From contig MZNV01001116.1 of assembly GCA_002081555.1 (NCBI GenBank), positions 1-60,182 on the forward strand: a stretch of DNA of 60,182 nucleotides, written 5' to 3'. This stretch comes from Protostelium mycophagum (taxonomy: Eukaryota; Evosea; Variosea; Protosteliida; Protosteliaceae). Positions 22,949 to 34,246 of this stretch are shown piece after piece. The stretch's first letter is position 1. Each line of letters opens with the position of its first letter. A program made the position numbers and the translations under genes. The notes beneath the pieces were generated by a model that had not been told where the DNA came from, made no database searches, and was given only the letters and a program-made list of their open reading frames with translations.

Positions 22949-24198
22949 TCAATCAATGTTTTTCAGAATGAGACGGACCTGATCTTCTACAGCGGTGATG
23001 AGGCTGCCAAGATCACCAGGCAGCTCCTCCATCTTTTCGACCTTCTCCTCTTCAAACTTTCTCTTCTGGCCAATTTCCTCAGAATTGTGTGTCTCTACGA
23101 TGAGATCAGATACAGTCATGATGGTGTCGTGACATCCACCTTTAGGGTGTTTTCTGGAGCAGTTTGAACAGTGAGCACCAAACTGCTGTATGTTTTTAAA
23201 GTGCCCTTGTGGCCATGAGGTGTTGCAGTACCCACAGTAGTATTCCTTTCCTTCTGTGGTGCTCTCCTCTTTATATTCCTCCTCTGAAGAATCAGAGGCA
23301 TCATCGTCGCGCGATCTCCCATCTGCACGGTTTGGTCGATGAGCTGTGGGTTGATCAGAACGAATTACTTCCAAATGGGAAGTATGACTCACGCTTTCTG
23401 GCTTTACCGGTGCCCTTCTGTTCGCCGTGGTTCCTCTCTGGCGAGACTTTTCTGGTGCTGCCTTGTCCGATAGAGTGGTGAGATCCACTGTCTCTCTTCG
23501 TGTTTCTCTTTCGATTACTGAGACTCCATTTCACACCGCAAGCATTACAGAGGGTGCCTTTGCCAGATGGACCGCGTCTCCACATGGGAGTATCTCCAGT
23601 GTTACAGAACTCGCATAACCGGGTTCCTCGTGAATCTGGAATGATTCAGTGGTGACATCGAGTGACGTCATATCTCACTAGCACCAAGAATGGCAGGTGC
23701 TTCAGCTGAACTAACAGGAGCTGAAGGATAATCGTTCGGAGGTGCTGGTGTAGATCTGATAATTTCGTCAATATGGAGGATGTGGGAGTAAGAGGCTCTT
23801 GATCGAAGAAATGGAGAAAGATGAGGTGATTGATGTACCTGCTCCTCTTACGACGGGTATGATTGGCGTCACGCATGAATTGGTAATCTTCATCTTCCTC
23901 CAAGGACTCTTCAGAAGAACTCGATTCTGCTGGAGGGTGCTCTATCGAGCTGCTGCGTCCACTCTGATATGACGTCATTAAATTTGAAAATTAAAACATC
24001 GTGATCACAGTGAAACAAGGTAGTTCTCACCTTGAAGGAGGATTCTGGAGTCTTAGCTTCTTCCATTGTCTCTGTCTCATCATCGATCGTCTCTGCTGCA
24101 TTACTCTCCTCTTTCATCGCGACGTATTTTGAGAGTCGACATTGCTTGTAGAAGTTATACACTGAGGTACTGATCAAATCGTGATGTGTGAGTTCCAT
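22949..24198 (-). CDS. GATA-type zinc-finger protein
   Basis: Probable transcription factor. The start at 24196-24198 gives [20 protein letters not shown], then an acidic region ([12 protein letters not shown]), a Ser/Glu stretch and a basic segment TRRKRSR. The GATA finger [18 protein letters not shown] continues to CNAC with C-x2-C-x18-C-x2-C spacing, followed by a basic tail ([10 protein letters not shown]). After an intron, an acidic SEEEYKEE region precedes a second Cys/His cluster, [14 protein letters not shown] with [12 protein letters not shown], which I do not recognise as a named domain. The C-terminus is a charged helix ending at 22949-22951. One intron starts with GTGAGATATGACGTCA and another contains AATGACGTCAT. 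Confidence 0.82.
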
Positions 24199-24754
24199 CG
24201 ATCAAATTGATTATCGTGATCCTTGTTGAGAGGCTTTATCTTCTTCTTCAAAGTATCACTCTGTCTATTGACAACTTTAGTGGCTCGCTTTTGGATGTTC
24301 TAACGTCTGGTGCTTCTGTCAACGCACACGTGTGGTGGAATCTCAGGGCAGAAATGTCTGCGTTTGTTATACAACTCACAACGCAAACAGATGCTTCACG
24401 GTTTCTTAACGTGCATAAATCTTTACGTCGACTTCATATATTTCAATTATGATTCCTAGAAAAATCACAACACAGGGCACTGAAGGATCTGAAAATGTGG
24501 CATCGATGTCATCGATCTCTGGATGGACAGTGACAAAGACGAACTCGTCTCAGACGGTGCGGCTGAAATCTGTGAGGAAGGGATCACACACATCCGTGCA
24601 GTGTCAGAAGGTCGTTGTCGTTGTGAGCTCTGTTTGGTTTGCATTATTGAAACGATTCACTCGCATCTCTGTGTGGACAGCCATCACTGTCCTGATTAGT
24701 CACCACAAACTGTTCACTTGTTCTCTGAAGTGTAGTGACTGCTCATTTTTTACG
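24199..24754. other. Unresolved interval with Cys-rich open frames
   Basis: 556 bp between the divergent GATA and DUF3605-like genes. On the plus strand a frame open over 24511-24699 is rich in Cys (GRCRCELCLVCIIETIHSHL, then CVDSHHCPD). On the minus strand near 24300-24400 a short frame reads CLRCELYNKRRHFCPEIPP. Either could be an exon of an unannotated zinc-binding protein, but I cannot link exons to a start and a stop, so I leave it unnamed. Confidence 0.35.
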
Positions 24755-25468
24755 ATGGTTTTTGTGGACAGACACGGAGTGAAGCATCCAACACAAGAGC
24801 CTCTATATGACTGGGAAGAATTGGTTGCCATCTTACAATCCAGACAACTCTCAAAACTCAAAAGGAGTGGTGAAGCTCAATCGTATTATAAGAGATGGAT
24901 AGAAGAGATAAAGGAGATCTACGGTTCTATCGAAAGGTATCCTCATTTCAGCCGAAGTGATGTGTGAACGAGATTTTCAGGTACATCCTCGATGTTAAAT
25001 TAGAGTGGAAAATCGCACCGAATGAAGCACAAGGTGATGGATCTATCGCTCTCCTCAGCTGATTCTGACAAGCCCAATTTTTCAATGCTGCTGCCGACGA
25101 GCCAAACATCAAACTCTTAGAGAATGACTTTCCTTATGCATTGCCACACGATGTCGTTCATTATGTCTTGTGGTCAAGGCTTCCTTTTTTCCCGCCAAAA
25201 ACTGCTGATGAGCTCGAGAACATCACAAAGGCAAGAGAGAACGGTGTGTCTTTTCATATTAAAAATCACTGAAAACAAAGGGCTTTGTGGACTGACTGGC
25301 ACGAACCACAGCGTCCCTCCTGTGTACGACATGGAACTGGAGATTGGCAATTTTGTGAGGAAGACTTGGCCAGAAGAGGAGTACACGTGTGCGTGGTTTT
25401 TGAATTCTGAAGCGCTTCAATCAATCAAGGCGGTGGCACACGTCCACATCTTTGCCAAGAAAAAATAA
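24755..25468 (+). CDS. DUF3605-like protein
   Basis: A conserved protein family of unknown function known mainly from fungi and protists. From the ATG at 24755 the protein reads MVFVDRHGVKHPTQEP, then YDWEELVAILQSRQLSKLKR and YKRWIEEIKEIYGSIERYI, typical of the family's N-terminal helix pair. The core follows after two introns as NDFPYALPHDVVHYVLWS and then PEEEYTCAWFLNSEALQSI and VAHVHIFAKKK to the stop at 25466-25468. The NDFPYALP and WFxNxxxLQSIxxVxHxHVF blocks are the reason for the call. Four exons are joined in frame. It converges on the glycosyl hydrolase gene, with only 29 bp between the two stop codons. Confidence 0.72.
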
Positions 25469-25497
25469 ACAATAATATTCACAAAATTTATTGGAAT

Positions 25498-26656
25498 TTA
25501 ATGGCCTCCAGTTATGTACAAATTTCCCAGAGAGGTACGTCCCTTGCCTCCTGCAGTCAAGAGGGCATTTCCTGCAATTTTCAACGAATTTTCGAGGAAT
25601 TTACACAAGAAAATCACCTTTGGGGATCTGAGGGGCGGTGTGGATGGTGCTCACTTGCATAGCAGCGTACCAAGAGAATCTGTCACGTTAAGTTTGTCAC
25701 GAAATTTCGCTAAACCACGCACCTCTCAACCCAAGAAGTGGAGTCCAGCCATGAGGTGGTTTGCTTCATCAGATCAGCGATCTGTTGGTCGTTGCAGCTG
25801 CCTCCTCCGTATGTTGCGCATCTGTGCTCTGTCAGCATCTTTACTGACGTGAAGAAAATACCCAAACTCGGTGACCCATATAGGCTTGTTGAATTTGTTG
25901 TGCATCCTATAAAAAATAAACACCAATTACATTCATGATTCGACTGTTCTGCTCTGCAAGACAGTATCGCCATGAAAGATTTCGACTTACATCGTGACGT
26001 ATTTTTGGAAGTCGGCGGCGTTGGAGCCGTACCAATGCAGTGCGACAAAATCTACAGAGCAGCCGGTGCATTGGCTGATGAAGTTAGAAAGCCAAGTGGT
26101 ACCGGCGTCATTAGAGGCGACGGAGGGGCTTCCGAGGCGCTTGCCTTGAGATTTGAGGGGCTGGAAGGCAGACTTCCAGAGAGAGACGGCTGAGCCCACA
26201 CTAACTCCGTTCATGTCGGGCCTGTCACACCATTAGAGGACGACATGGGAATGTGTCGTCTCACTCATTAAGGAAGAGCATGTTGGGGCAGTTATTGTAG
26301 TAACCAGCGGTTCCCTTAGCCTGCTGGAACTCGTTCAGCTGAGCGGGCAAGTGCAGCATGGGGACGAATTGCATTCCTTGGGTGTTTTGTTTGACAGACC
26401 AGGCAGACCAGGTGTAAAACCAGGAGGCCTTCTTGCCATTTCCTGCCAACTGGCCCATATCAGAGCTGTCCCAATCACCCCAGGTCAGGCCAGATTTTCC
26501 GCCACCAAAGAACATGGCCTCTTCGACGGTGTCTATTATGATGTCAGAACCCAATATCAAGCGCTGATTTAGTTAATCTGAGGAAATCTCACTGTTTTGG
26601 AGTGCATAGACGAGAGCGCAGCTGGAAAGAAGCAGGAGGGAGGCGAGGGTCTTCAT
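25498..26656 (-). CDS. Secreted GH128-type (Asl1-like) glycosyl hydrolase
   Basis: Likely secreted beta-1,3-glucanase-type enzyme. The ATG at 26654-26656 starts a signal peptide (MKTLASLLLLSSCALVYA). After an intron the core reads KSGLTWGDWDSSDMGQLAG, SWFYTWSAWSVKQ, FVPMLHLP and MLFLNEPDMNG, where the Glu of NEPDM is the expected acid/base, then SVDFVALHWYGS and NKPIWVTEF, whose Glu is the expected nucleophile. A Cys-rich GGGSCNDQQIADLMKQ and SWVERFSWYAAMQ lead to a C-terminal NALLTAGGKG and the stop at 25498-25500. Seven short exons splice in frame. The family (Pfam glycosyl hydrolase catalytic core) acts on fungal wall beta-glucan, which would suit a fungus-feeding organism; that last point is inference. 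Confidence 0.85.
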
Positions 26657-27778
26657 CGCTTGTGGCGTCGGATTTGTCACTTCAGATGGTTTCAATTTGT
26701 CTTCTAGGTACTGCAGGGTAAGAAACGTGATTAAGTACGTTAAGATGATCTGATTAGGGTGTAACAAAGAAGTTTCGGAAGAGCAATCACGGAACTCCCT
26801 CTGTAGGAAGAATTTGCGGACCCATTTTCAAAAACTGTAAATAAATCCGTTTCTTCCCACAGTACCTCAAAAACAAATCGAAACCACCTGAAGTACAAAT
26901 CTCTGAAACCTGGGAGGGAGGTTTACCCCAGTGTGGAGAATCTGACCGAAGTCCACAACAGTGGAATAAAATTATCAATCTATTGATTTTCCCCCAATTC
27001 TTTACGATGCATCAGAGTCAATTTTTCTTCAATTAGGCGGGAAAAAATCAAACATATTTTTGATATTCTCAAAAAAAATATTTTATTTCCCAATTTGCCC
27101 TTGTATTGACAGTGTCCGAACTCGACCTAGAGGGATAATAATACAAGTTTTATTTCACTCACTCACTTTGCCAAAATACATGTGGGCTGTGTAAACTGTG
27201 GCCAGCCCCTAGTCTGCCTGCATAACGGCATACAGATGACGTCACTCTCAAGCTGAAGATCAACACGAATGGTACTTTGGAAGGAGTCTACGACAACATC
27301 GGCCTCAGTGACATCTGGATGGATACTTATCCACAGTATTGTACTGTAATACAACGTAAAATGATCACCTCGATTGTCTTTTATTTTATTTTTGGTCTAA
27401 TTTCATTATTTTCAAATCAAGACGCGATGAGGATCAAAAGCCGATTCGAAAGTCAAAAGAAGGTGATGAACGTCCGAAAGGACTCGATCTCCCTTGTTTA
27501 GGATGTGAGATGATAAGGGAAGTTTATCTGAGCGTTGATTGAATGTTGGCTGTGATTAAAGAGTTTAATCCTGATTCACCATGAAGGATCGTGGTTTTCC
27601 ACAATTACACTTGATATGAGCCCAATCCTACCGAACTAAATGTTGAAATAAATGCCAAATAGAATTAACTCTTCTTCATTTCTGAGTCCTGAATGACGTG
27701 CATGTTCCTCTATCGATCTGCAAATTGTGTTCGGTGATATCCCGCCATTTATTTTTCAAATCGTTCCAACTCTCGCTC
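26657..27778. other. Intergenic region, 1.1 kb
   Basis: No supported gene. A plus-strand frame at about 27237-27340 reads like protein (LKLKINTNGTLEGVYDNIGL) and begins inside a TGACGTCA palindrome at 27237-27244 after a TACAG acceptor-like site, so it could be an exon, but I found no partner exon. The rest is AT-rich. It holds the promoters of the GH128 gene (minus) and the RCC1-chromo-BAH gene (plus). Confidence 0.45.
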
Positions 27779-30700
27779 ATGCAGCAACACAACAAGATCA
27801 GAGTCTTCGCTTTCGGTTTGGATGATCAAGGGGAGTGTGGAGCGGGAACCTCGCGCAAGATACAGCCACCAAAGATCATTCTAGGTTTGCAAGAGGACGT
27901 CAAAAAAGAAATCAACGATAATGGATTCATTCCAGTGTATTGTGACTCAGATCTCACAAGTATTTCCACCAAAGAATCACTATCCATCGCGACAACACGT
28001 GAGTCAACCAGAATCAGTCACAAATTGATGTGTTCAGAAAATGGATCCTTATATGCTTGGGGAAAACCTCCTCTCGGTCTGCAAGACTTCTATAATCCCA
28101 AGATTGACGTGCCAAAAAAGGTTACTCTTGTCTGAGTCGTTCGTCCCTTCGATCATATTTATCAATCACAGACTGTGATCAAAGGCGTAAAACTCGCCGC
28201 TGTGAATAATGAACACATTCTCTTTGTCGATGGTGAGAATTGTGGAATCGATCCTATTTAATTCTGTAGGTGATCAACAATTAAAGAGAGTGAGAGCGGT
28301 TAAGCCCAGCATGACCATCATCCCGCAGACGATCACACAATTCCAAGGTATCAGAATAACCCAAATAGCATGTGGATTCAAACACAGCCTCCTCTTAACA
28401 CACCATGGAGAGGTTAGTGTCTGCGCTTATTTCATAGTGCTCTTAGTTACGACAGAGCACAGTACACGATAACTGCTAAATCGCAGCAATGTGGCTCTGC
28501 ATCAGCACAAGTGTGATCAGATGACGTGGCGCGGCAGAGCCGCATCAGAGGACGCCACGCACACGCATGGATTAAAGAGATCACTATGGCAGAGTGTGTT
28601 GTACAAGGCATTGTATCGCCGCACCTGTACAACACGATTACGAAAGAAACGTATTTTGTTTGGTTCCCAAAGTATCCGCATCACAAATAATTGTGCCAGT
28701 GTAGATCGACTCAATCTTTTGTGTCAGGAAATTTCTGGAGAATCGTTCTGGCAGAGCCGCGATGCAGCTTGATGATGTATAAACATCATTGCGGCTATGC
28801 CGCGTCCAAACATGTATAATACAGATCAAACTCAATCGTGATTAAATGAGGAAATCGATTTCATCATTTTTAATCACATGATGACATCAAAAGGTGTACA
28901 CATGGGGGAGTGCTGATGGAGGAAAACTGGGCTGTCGTCACTCTGCGGCACTCGTTGATTTGCCCAAGAAGATATCTTTTGATGGTGAAACATCTAAAAT
29001 AATTGGTATCTCTGCAGGAAGAGCTCACAGTTTGGTTTGGACAGGTGAATATATTTTTGGAATTTTATTTGAATTTTTTAAAATTCAAATTTGTGGTTTT
29101 TCAATCTCGTTTTTTCGCGGTAAGCTAACGGAAAACTTTGCGGCTTGCTGACGCATCAAAATCCCACAAAAATTATTCGAAAATTCAATGATAATGCGTT
29201 GTAAAATCAATTGTAGACGGTTGTGATCTTTACGGCTGGGGATCCAACGACTATTTCGCTCTGGCCTGCAAAGAATCGATACAAGTGGTTGACACACCGC
29301 TAAAAATAGATCTATGGAAGCACAATGACAAGGACCATATTGTCAAAGCTTCTTGTGGTAATGGACACAGCGTTGTCTTGACTTTGGGCGGGAAAATGAT
29401 CAGTTGGGGGAATAACAGTAACGGGTGTGTTTTCTTAAAAAATAAAAAACTGACTCGTTGTAGACAGACCGGAATCGCAGCAGATCGAGTTGCCAAGCGA
29501 CCGACTACAATCCAATTCGACCAGATAGTGACAGATCTGTCATGCGGTGGGTATCATACGGCATGCATCACCAAGGAGGGGGTGTTGTACACGTGGGGGG
29601 CAGGGTCTCAGGGACAATTGGGTAGGTCCCAGAAACAAAAAAATTCCGAAAATTCACAAGTTGAAATTTGACCTGAATTTCGCAGGACATGTCAAAATTT
29701 GTGACCAATATGACCCGAGAAGAGTGAAGGATTTATTGAGTCAGGTTGTTGAGAGTGTTTCCTGTGGCAACCGACATACAATCGCCATGGCAACCAAGAG
29801 TAAGTCTTGTTCTTACCGTCAGTCCTTGTATTCCGCATTTTAATTTGAAATCGAAACCGCAATTTTCGATTTTTTTGCGTTTGAATACGACAGTACTGTT
29901 TACGTCAAACATGACATGTGACAGGAGACGAAGTCCTTCCACCAACGCGTCTCGAGGAGTTGGAGGACCAGTTGAATCAACACGATTATCTCGTGGAGAA
30001 ACTGTTAGATTCCAGAATGACGGTGAGATATGTTGATATTTTATTGCGCATGTGAAGAGAAGCAATGGGAAAAGTTGAACCTTCACTACCATAGACCCAA
30101 AAATTGATGACGTCATCATGACCCTAGTACAAATACCACGCGTAAAATTTTGAAAAGTCATGCGTAACGATGACGTCATCATTCGATCCGATTCTCCTGC
30201 CGATCTCGATCCATCGATGACGTCATCACAGGACGAGGGAATACAATATCTAGTCAAATGGGAGGGGTATATAGAAACCACTTGGGAGCCCAAGACAAAT
30301 ATCCCCTCTGAAATATTGATCAAGTACGAAGCAGAGAGGGCGGAACAAGAGCAGGCAAAACAGACAAGCAAGACTTTGCCACGCAACACAACAACTCCGA
30401 CGCCTGTCAGATCTTCACCTGCTAAATCTCCATCTGTCAGATCTCCACCTTCGGTTGAAGTTTCGACCGTTGAAACTCCACCTTTTGAACTCCCCCCTAA
30501 GATAATTCCCATCGTATCTGCAACTTCCATTCCCGCCAAAAATAGCACGGCTAATGACGAAAGCCCGGTCACACTTATTCCTGTCACACAATCACAACAG
30601 GTTCACGTCGTCTCTTCGCAGATTCAAGAGTCGCAGATTGAAGAGTTCGGTAACACACTGGATATCATAGACATGGCACTGCCAGATTACGAAGAACCAA

Positions 30701-33030
30701 CGATAGATCTGTCTATCTACAAGGATGTCGACCCAGATGATGTACCATTGAATGTTCTGGTGAAGAGATGTGAAGTTATAGATGAGAAGGGCAATATCTC
30801 CCTCCCGAAGACCTTCATGGGTGATTTTTAGAATTTTTCAATCTACTATTTGATATTTTTATTTTCTTAGAAAATTCTTAAGTGGCTATAGTTGGGAGAG
30901 AGTCAGATACCCCAGTATCACCTCCACCCACCCCCCTCGTCCCCCCTGTTCAAATTCCCGCCAAAACCCTACCACAATCACAGTCACCCGTGGTACCGAC
31001 CCGATCCGTAAATCCTCCAGAGTTATACAAAGTTCCTGGAAGTCTCAAACCCTTGCAATTCGGACCAGGTGACAATCCAAAAATTCCTTCCAAATGCCCC
31101 AGTTACCTCTTCAAATCTATAAATAGATAGCATTAGGTACTGATCATGACTGCAAGAATTGACGATTTCAGACACAACATCTGGTCAAGTTACACATTCT
31201 GAGACACCATCTGTGAGGAGTGACTCCTTGACTGCCTCAACGTTTTTCGGTTATGACAGTGAGGATGAGGATGATGACATCATCGAGGAAAATGTAGTAG
31301 TCAATGTCAATGGTAAGTATATATTCAATATATTCACAATCACCCTATGGCGGCTCTGCTGCCTCTTGTAACTATGCACCACCATAACTTGGACCAACAC
31401 GATGTCATTTTACATTGATTTTACCACAAAGACATCACTTTCTGAAATATGCAGTGGGAGAACATAGGAAGCCTGGTCGGCCTAAAAAGTCAGATTCAGG
31501 CATCAAGACAATATCACAAAAGGAACAGGATGCACAGAAATCAAAGGAAAAGGAAAAGGAAAGGATATTGAAGGAGAGGGAAGATTTTGAAAGAAGAAAA
31601 TCTAAGGAAAAGGAAAAGGAAAAGGAAAAGGAAACCGAAATGGAAAAAAAGAAAAGGAAATTGGAAGAAGAAGGAAAAATGGAAAAGAAAAAAAGGGAAA
31701 AAGAGAGGAAAAAGGAGGAGGAAAAAGATCAAGCGAAGAGAAGAGAGAAAAAGGAACAGGAAAAGGAGAGGGAAAGAGAAGAAAAACAAGGAAAAAAGAG
31801 AAGATCACCAGAAAAACCAAAGAAGAGGAAGAAGCAGAGGATTGAAGACGTGAGAATTTTTTAATTTTTTTTGCCAAAGTGCTATGCGGATTTGTAAAAA
31901 CCATCAAAAATATGCACAGAAAAAATTCTCGTTAGATTTATGGCAAAGTTGCAAAACAAAAAATCTTGTGCAAAAAGATGTTTTGGTGATGCTCCACAGG
32001 ATGATGAGAGCCAGAGCAATACTCCAGTTGTGGTGCAAAATAGCCCAATTAGAGATGAAGATAATGAGGGTGATAATGAGGGTGATAATGAGGGTGATGA
32101 AGACGATCAGTTTGAAGTGGACAGGATCATCGGAGTGCGCATTGGACCGGTGAGTGTACATCTTATGACTTCATCTTGTACTGAAAGCAATAGGGAGGAC
32201 AAGAAGAATACTTAATCAAATGGACTGGTTGGCCAACACTTTACGCGTGAGATCTTGTATATATTGGAACGAACATGCACAACATCACATCATGATACTT
32301 TACAGATCATGGGGATTGACAGCTGATTTTGAGTTTTCGAAACAAAAGCTGGAAAAATTTGAGAGGGAAAAAGGGTTATATAGAAAGAACGATGTGGAGA
32401 GACGCATCTTGATTAAAGGTACATTCTTGTTTTTCTGAAGCTCAAGAATGCAGAGATTAACAAAGCGTCTGAGCCCACCCTTTTTGGAGAGCCACTCGGT
32501 GAACATTTTGGTAAAAGTCAGTACGAAGGCCTCGTCAAAGGTGAGCCATTTCTCACATTTCTACTCAAAGCACAAAAACCTCAAGATATTCTGTACAGAC
32601 ATTTGATCGTTGTAGATGGCAAACCGATCATGGTGGGTAGTCACGTGATTGTAAAGAGCAAAGTGTATGGAATGCCGATGAAGATTGGAATGTTGAATGG
32701 GGTCGCAAGAGACAGAACCGGAGTCACATTGAAGATCATTTGGTGAGTCTTATACATCATTGAAACAATGATCAGCTGATCGTAGGCAGGGAGTTCACGC
32801 AAGAGGAGCGGGATAAAAAGCCACAGACAAAGAAGGACAGGATGAAGATCATCAGATCAGCGAATCGAGAAGCGGCCGACCACATTGCACCAGAGGAGAT
32901 CTTGAAAGCATGCAAAGTGCTGACTGCCGTGCAATACGACTTGAAATATGAAGGGAGTGACGCAGAGCACCCACATGATGTTTACTTTTGGGAGCAAACA
33001 TATAACCCAAAGAAAAATTCGTATACATAA
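27779..33030 (+). CDS. RCC1-repeat, double chromodomain, BAH-domain chromatin protein
   Basis: A large multidomain protein, most likely nuclear and chromatin-bound. From the ATG at 27779: six or seven RCC1 blades (FGLDDQGECGAG, VYTWGSADGGKLGC, LYGWGSNDYFALAC, ISWGNNSNGQTG, LYTWGAGSQGQLG), then chromodomain 1, split by the intron 30023-30231: YLVEKLLDSRMT joins DEGIQYLVKWEGY and TTWEPKTNIPSEIL. A Pro/Ser-rich linker, an AT-hook (RKPGRPKK, about 31460), a Lys/Glu-rich run and a DNEG repeat follow. Chromodomain 2 reads FEVDRIIGVRIGP, EEYLIKWTGWP and DFEFSKQKLEKFE. The C-terminus is BAH-like: IMVGSHVIVKSK, VTLKIIWEFTQEERDK, APEEILKACKVLT, VYFWEQTYNPKKNSY, stop 33028-33030. Intron phases agree throughout, which supports one gene, although two adjacent genes cannot be fully excluded between the chromodomains. 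Confidence 0.78.
28412..28894 (+). repeat. Oversized intron with GC palindromes, possible small inserted element
   Basis: This intron of the RCC1-chromo-BAH gene is about 480 nt, against 35-100 nt for most neighbours. It contains three related hairpin words: GCGGCAGAGCCGC near 28531, GGCAGAGCCGCGATGC near 28751 and GCGGCTATGCCGC near 28788. GC content is locally higher than in flanking introns. A MITE-like insertion is possible, but I cannot find terminal inverted repeats or a target-site duplication. Confidence 0.4.
30108..30225. repeat. Three GATGACGTCATC palindromes in one intron
   Basis: Within the 209 nt intron splitting chromodomain 1, the perfect 12 bp palindrome GATGACGTCATC lies around 30107-30118, 30170-30181 and 30217-30228. 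The third sits at the acceptor (GATGACGTCATCACAG). The core TGACGTCA is the CRE consensus of animal bZIP factors. Confidence 0.75.
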
Positions 33031-34246
33031 ATTTTGGCAAATCTTTCTGGTCCAGTTTTTAATTTTCAAAAAATTAAATATAATGTTCCCTGGCGTTCAC
33101 TGAAGCTCGCGCTCGGTGCAACCTTCTATCACCTCCTCTCGCTCAAATATGTTCAGTCGACCTTCTCATGAACACTGAACTTCCTCGGTAAAAACCAAGA
33201 GTCATACGGTAGTTGAGATGTGTGAGCTGCCTATCTTCCAGGTTGAGGGAGAGGTCTTATGGCGAGCAGAAGGGTTCTGCAGTCTGGGTTCTTGACGGAC
33301 TGGAAGACTGCCGCTGCGGTTGACCACATGATTACTTTTGAAAGTTGTTCTTGTGTGAAGCTTCACATTCGGGTAGAGATGGACGCAAGACGGTTTTGAG
33401 ACGGAGCAAGTCAATTGCCAGAGCTTTGTTATGAACAGTTTAATGACCCTCAAACAAATTTGATTATATTATTTAAGTAATTTGGAATATAGAATGTAGA
33501 TAATAGATTTGAGCAAAAGCTATTTATAACATAGATATGCTCAAAATAGAGCTCCGTCTCGCAATTTTTTGTCTCGTCTCGTCTCGATTTTTAAAACTCA
33601 ATTATCTCCGCTCTGAATGGTTTTTAGATGCTGATTTTGATTTCTGTCATACATAATATGGGGGTGAAGAAGGTTAGCCGTGAATAATTTGGGTCCAAAA
33701 ACTGCGCATAGCGGAGATAATTGCAAAAGAAAAAAAACATCGAGATGGCCGTGTCCGTCTCTACAGAAAGCACAGAGAGCATGGTTTTTCTTGTGCTGGT
33801 TGAAGCAGGAGAGGCAGGTCTCTGCCATAGTGTACAAAAACTTCTTGAAAATTTGCAGTTCTACAATTTTTCTCAAATATCTCTGTTGTAGTGAGGTGTG
33901 TTTCTCTTTATTTTCACATCTTTTGCAATAACTGTCTTTTTTTTTATAAATATTTTGTTTATTTCCAAGAAATTCAGCTTGTTTCGGAAGATATGAGAAT
34001 CACGCCCGGGCCCTGGGTGTTGTCATCTTCAGCATCTTGTTACATTTTTGTCACAGTGTTGCTGTGCTGTCAGCCTTGAGCAGTCTTTGTGCGTTGCAAT
34101 GGTTTACGTAACGTAGACATGTCCAGTTTGCACACAGTTTATCCTGGTCAGTAAAGATTGCAGGAACATTGTTCGGTTAACATCTCAAACAGGAGAACTA
34201 ATGAAGAATTTAGAAAAGCCAGATAGATCCAAGAGTCAAAAGAATT
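33031..34246. other. Intergenic region, 1.2 kb, with a small Cys-rich frame
   Basis: No firm gene. On the minus strand at 33598-33876 (alternative start 33828) a frame reads MAETCLSCFNQHKKNHALCA and then FCRDGHGHLDVFF, a C-x2-C...C-x2-C pattern that could bind zinc; it may be an exon or a small protein. A GTCTC-rich run lies at about 33550-33590. The rest is AT-rich spacer between the ends of two genes that converge here. Confidence 0.4.

Noticed and set aside
30160-30240. A separate chromodomain gene starting at an ATG at 30160
   Set aside because: The residues before it (MRNDDVIIRSDS) are not chromodomain-like, whereas joining 30022 to 30232 gives a complete chromodomain from the RCC1 gene's own exon.
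31541-31907. Phe/Leu-rich antisense frames that look like membrane proteins
   Set aside because: They are the reverse of the Lys/Glu-rich linker of the RCC1-chromo-BAH protein (AAG/GAA codons read as CTT/TTC).
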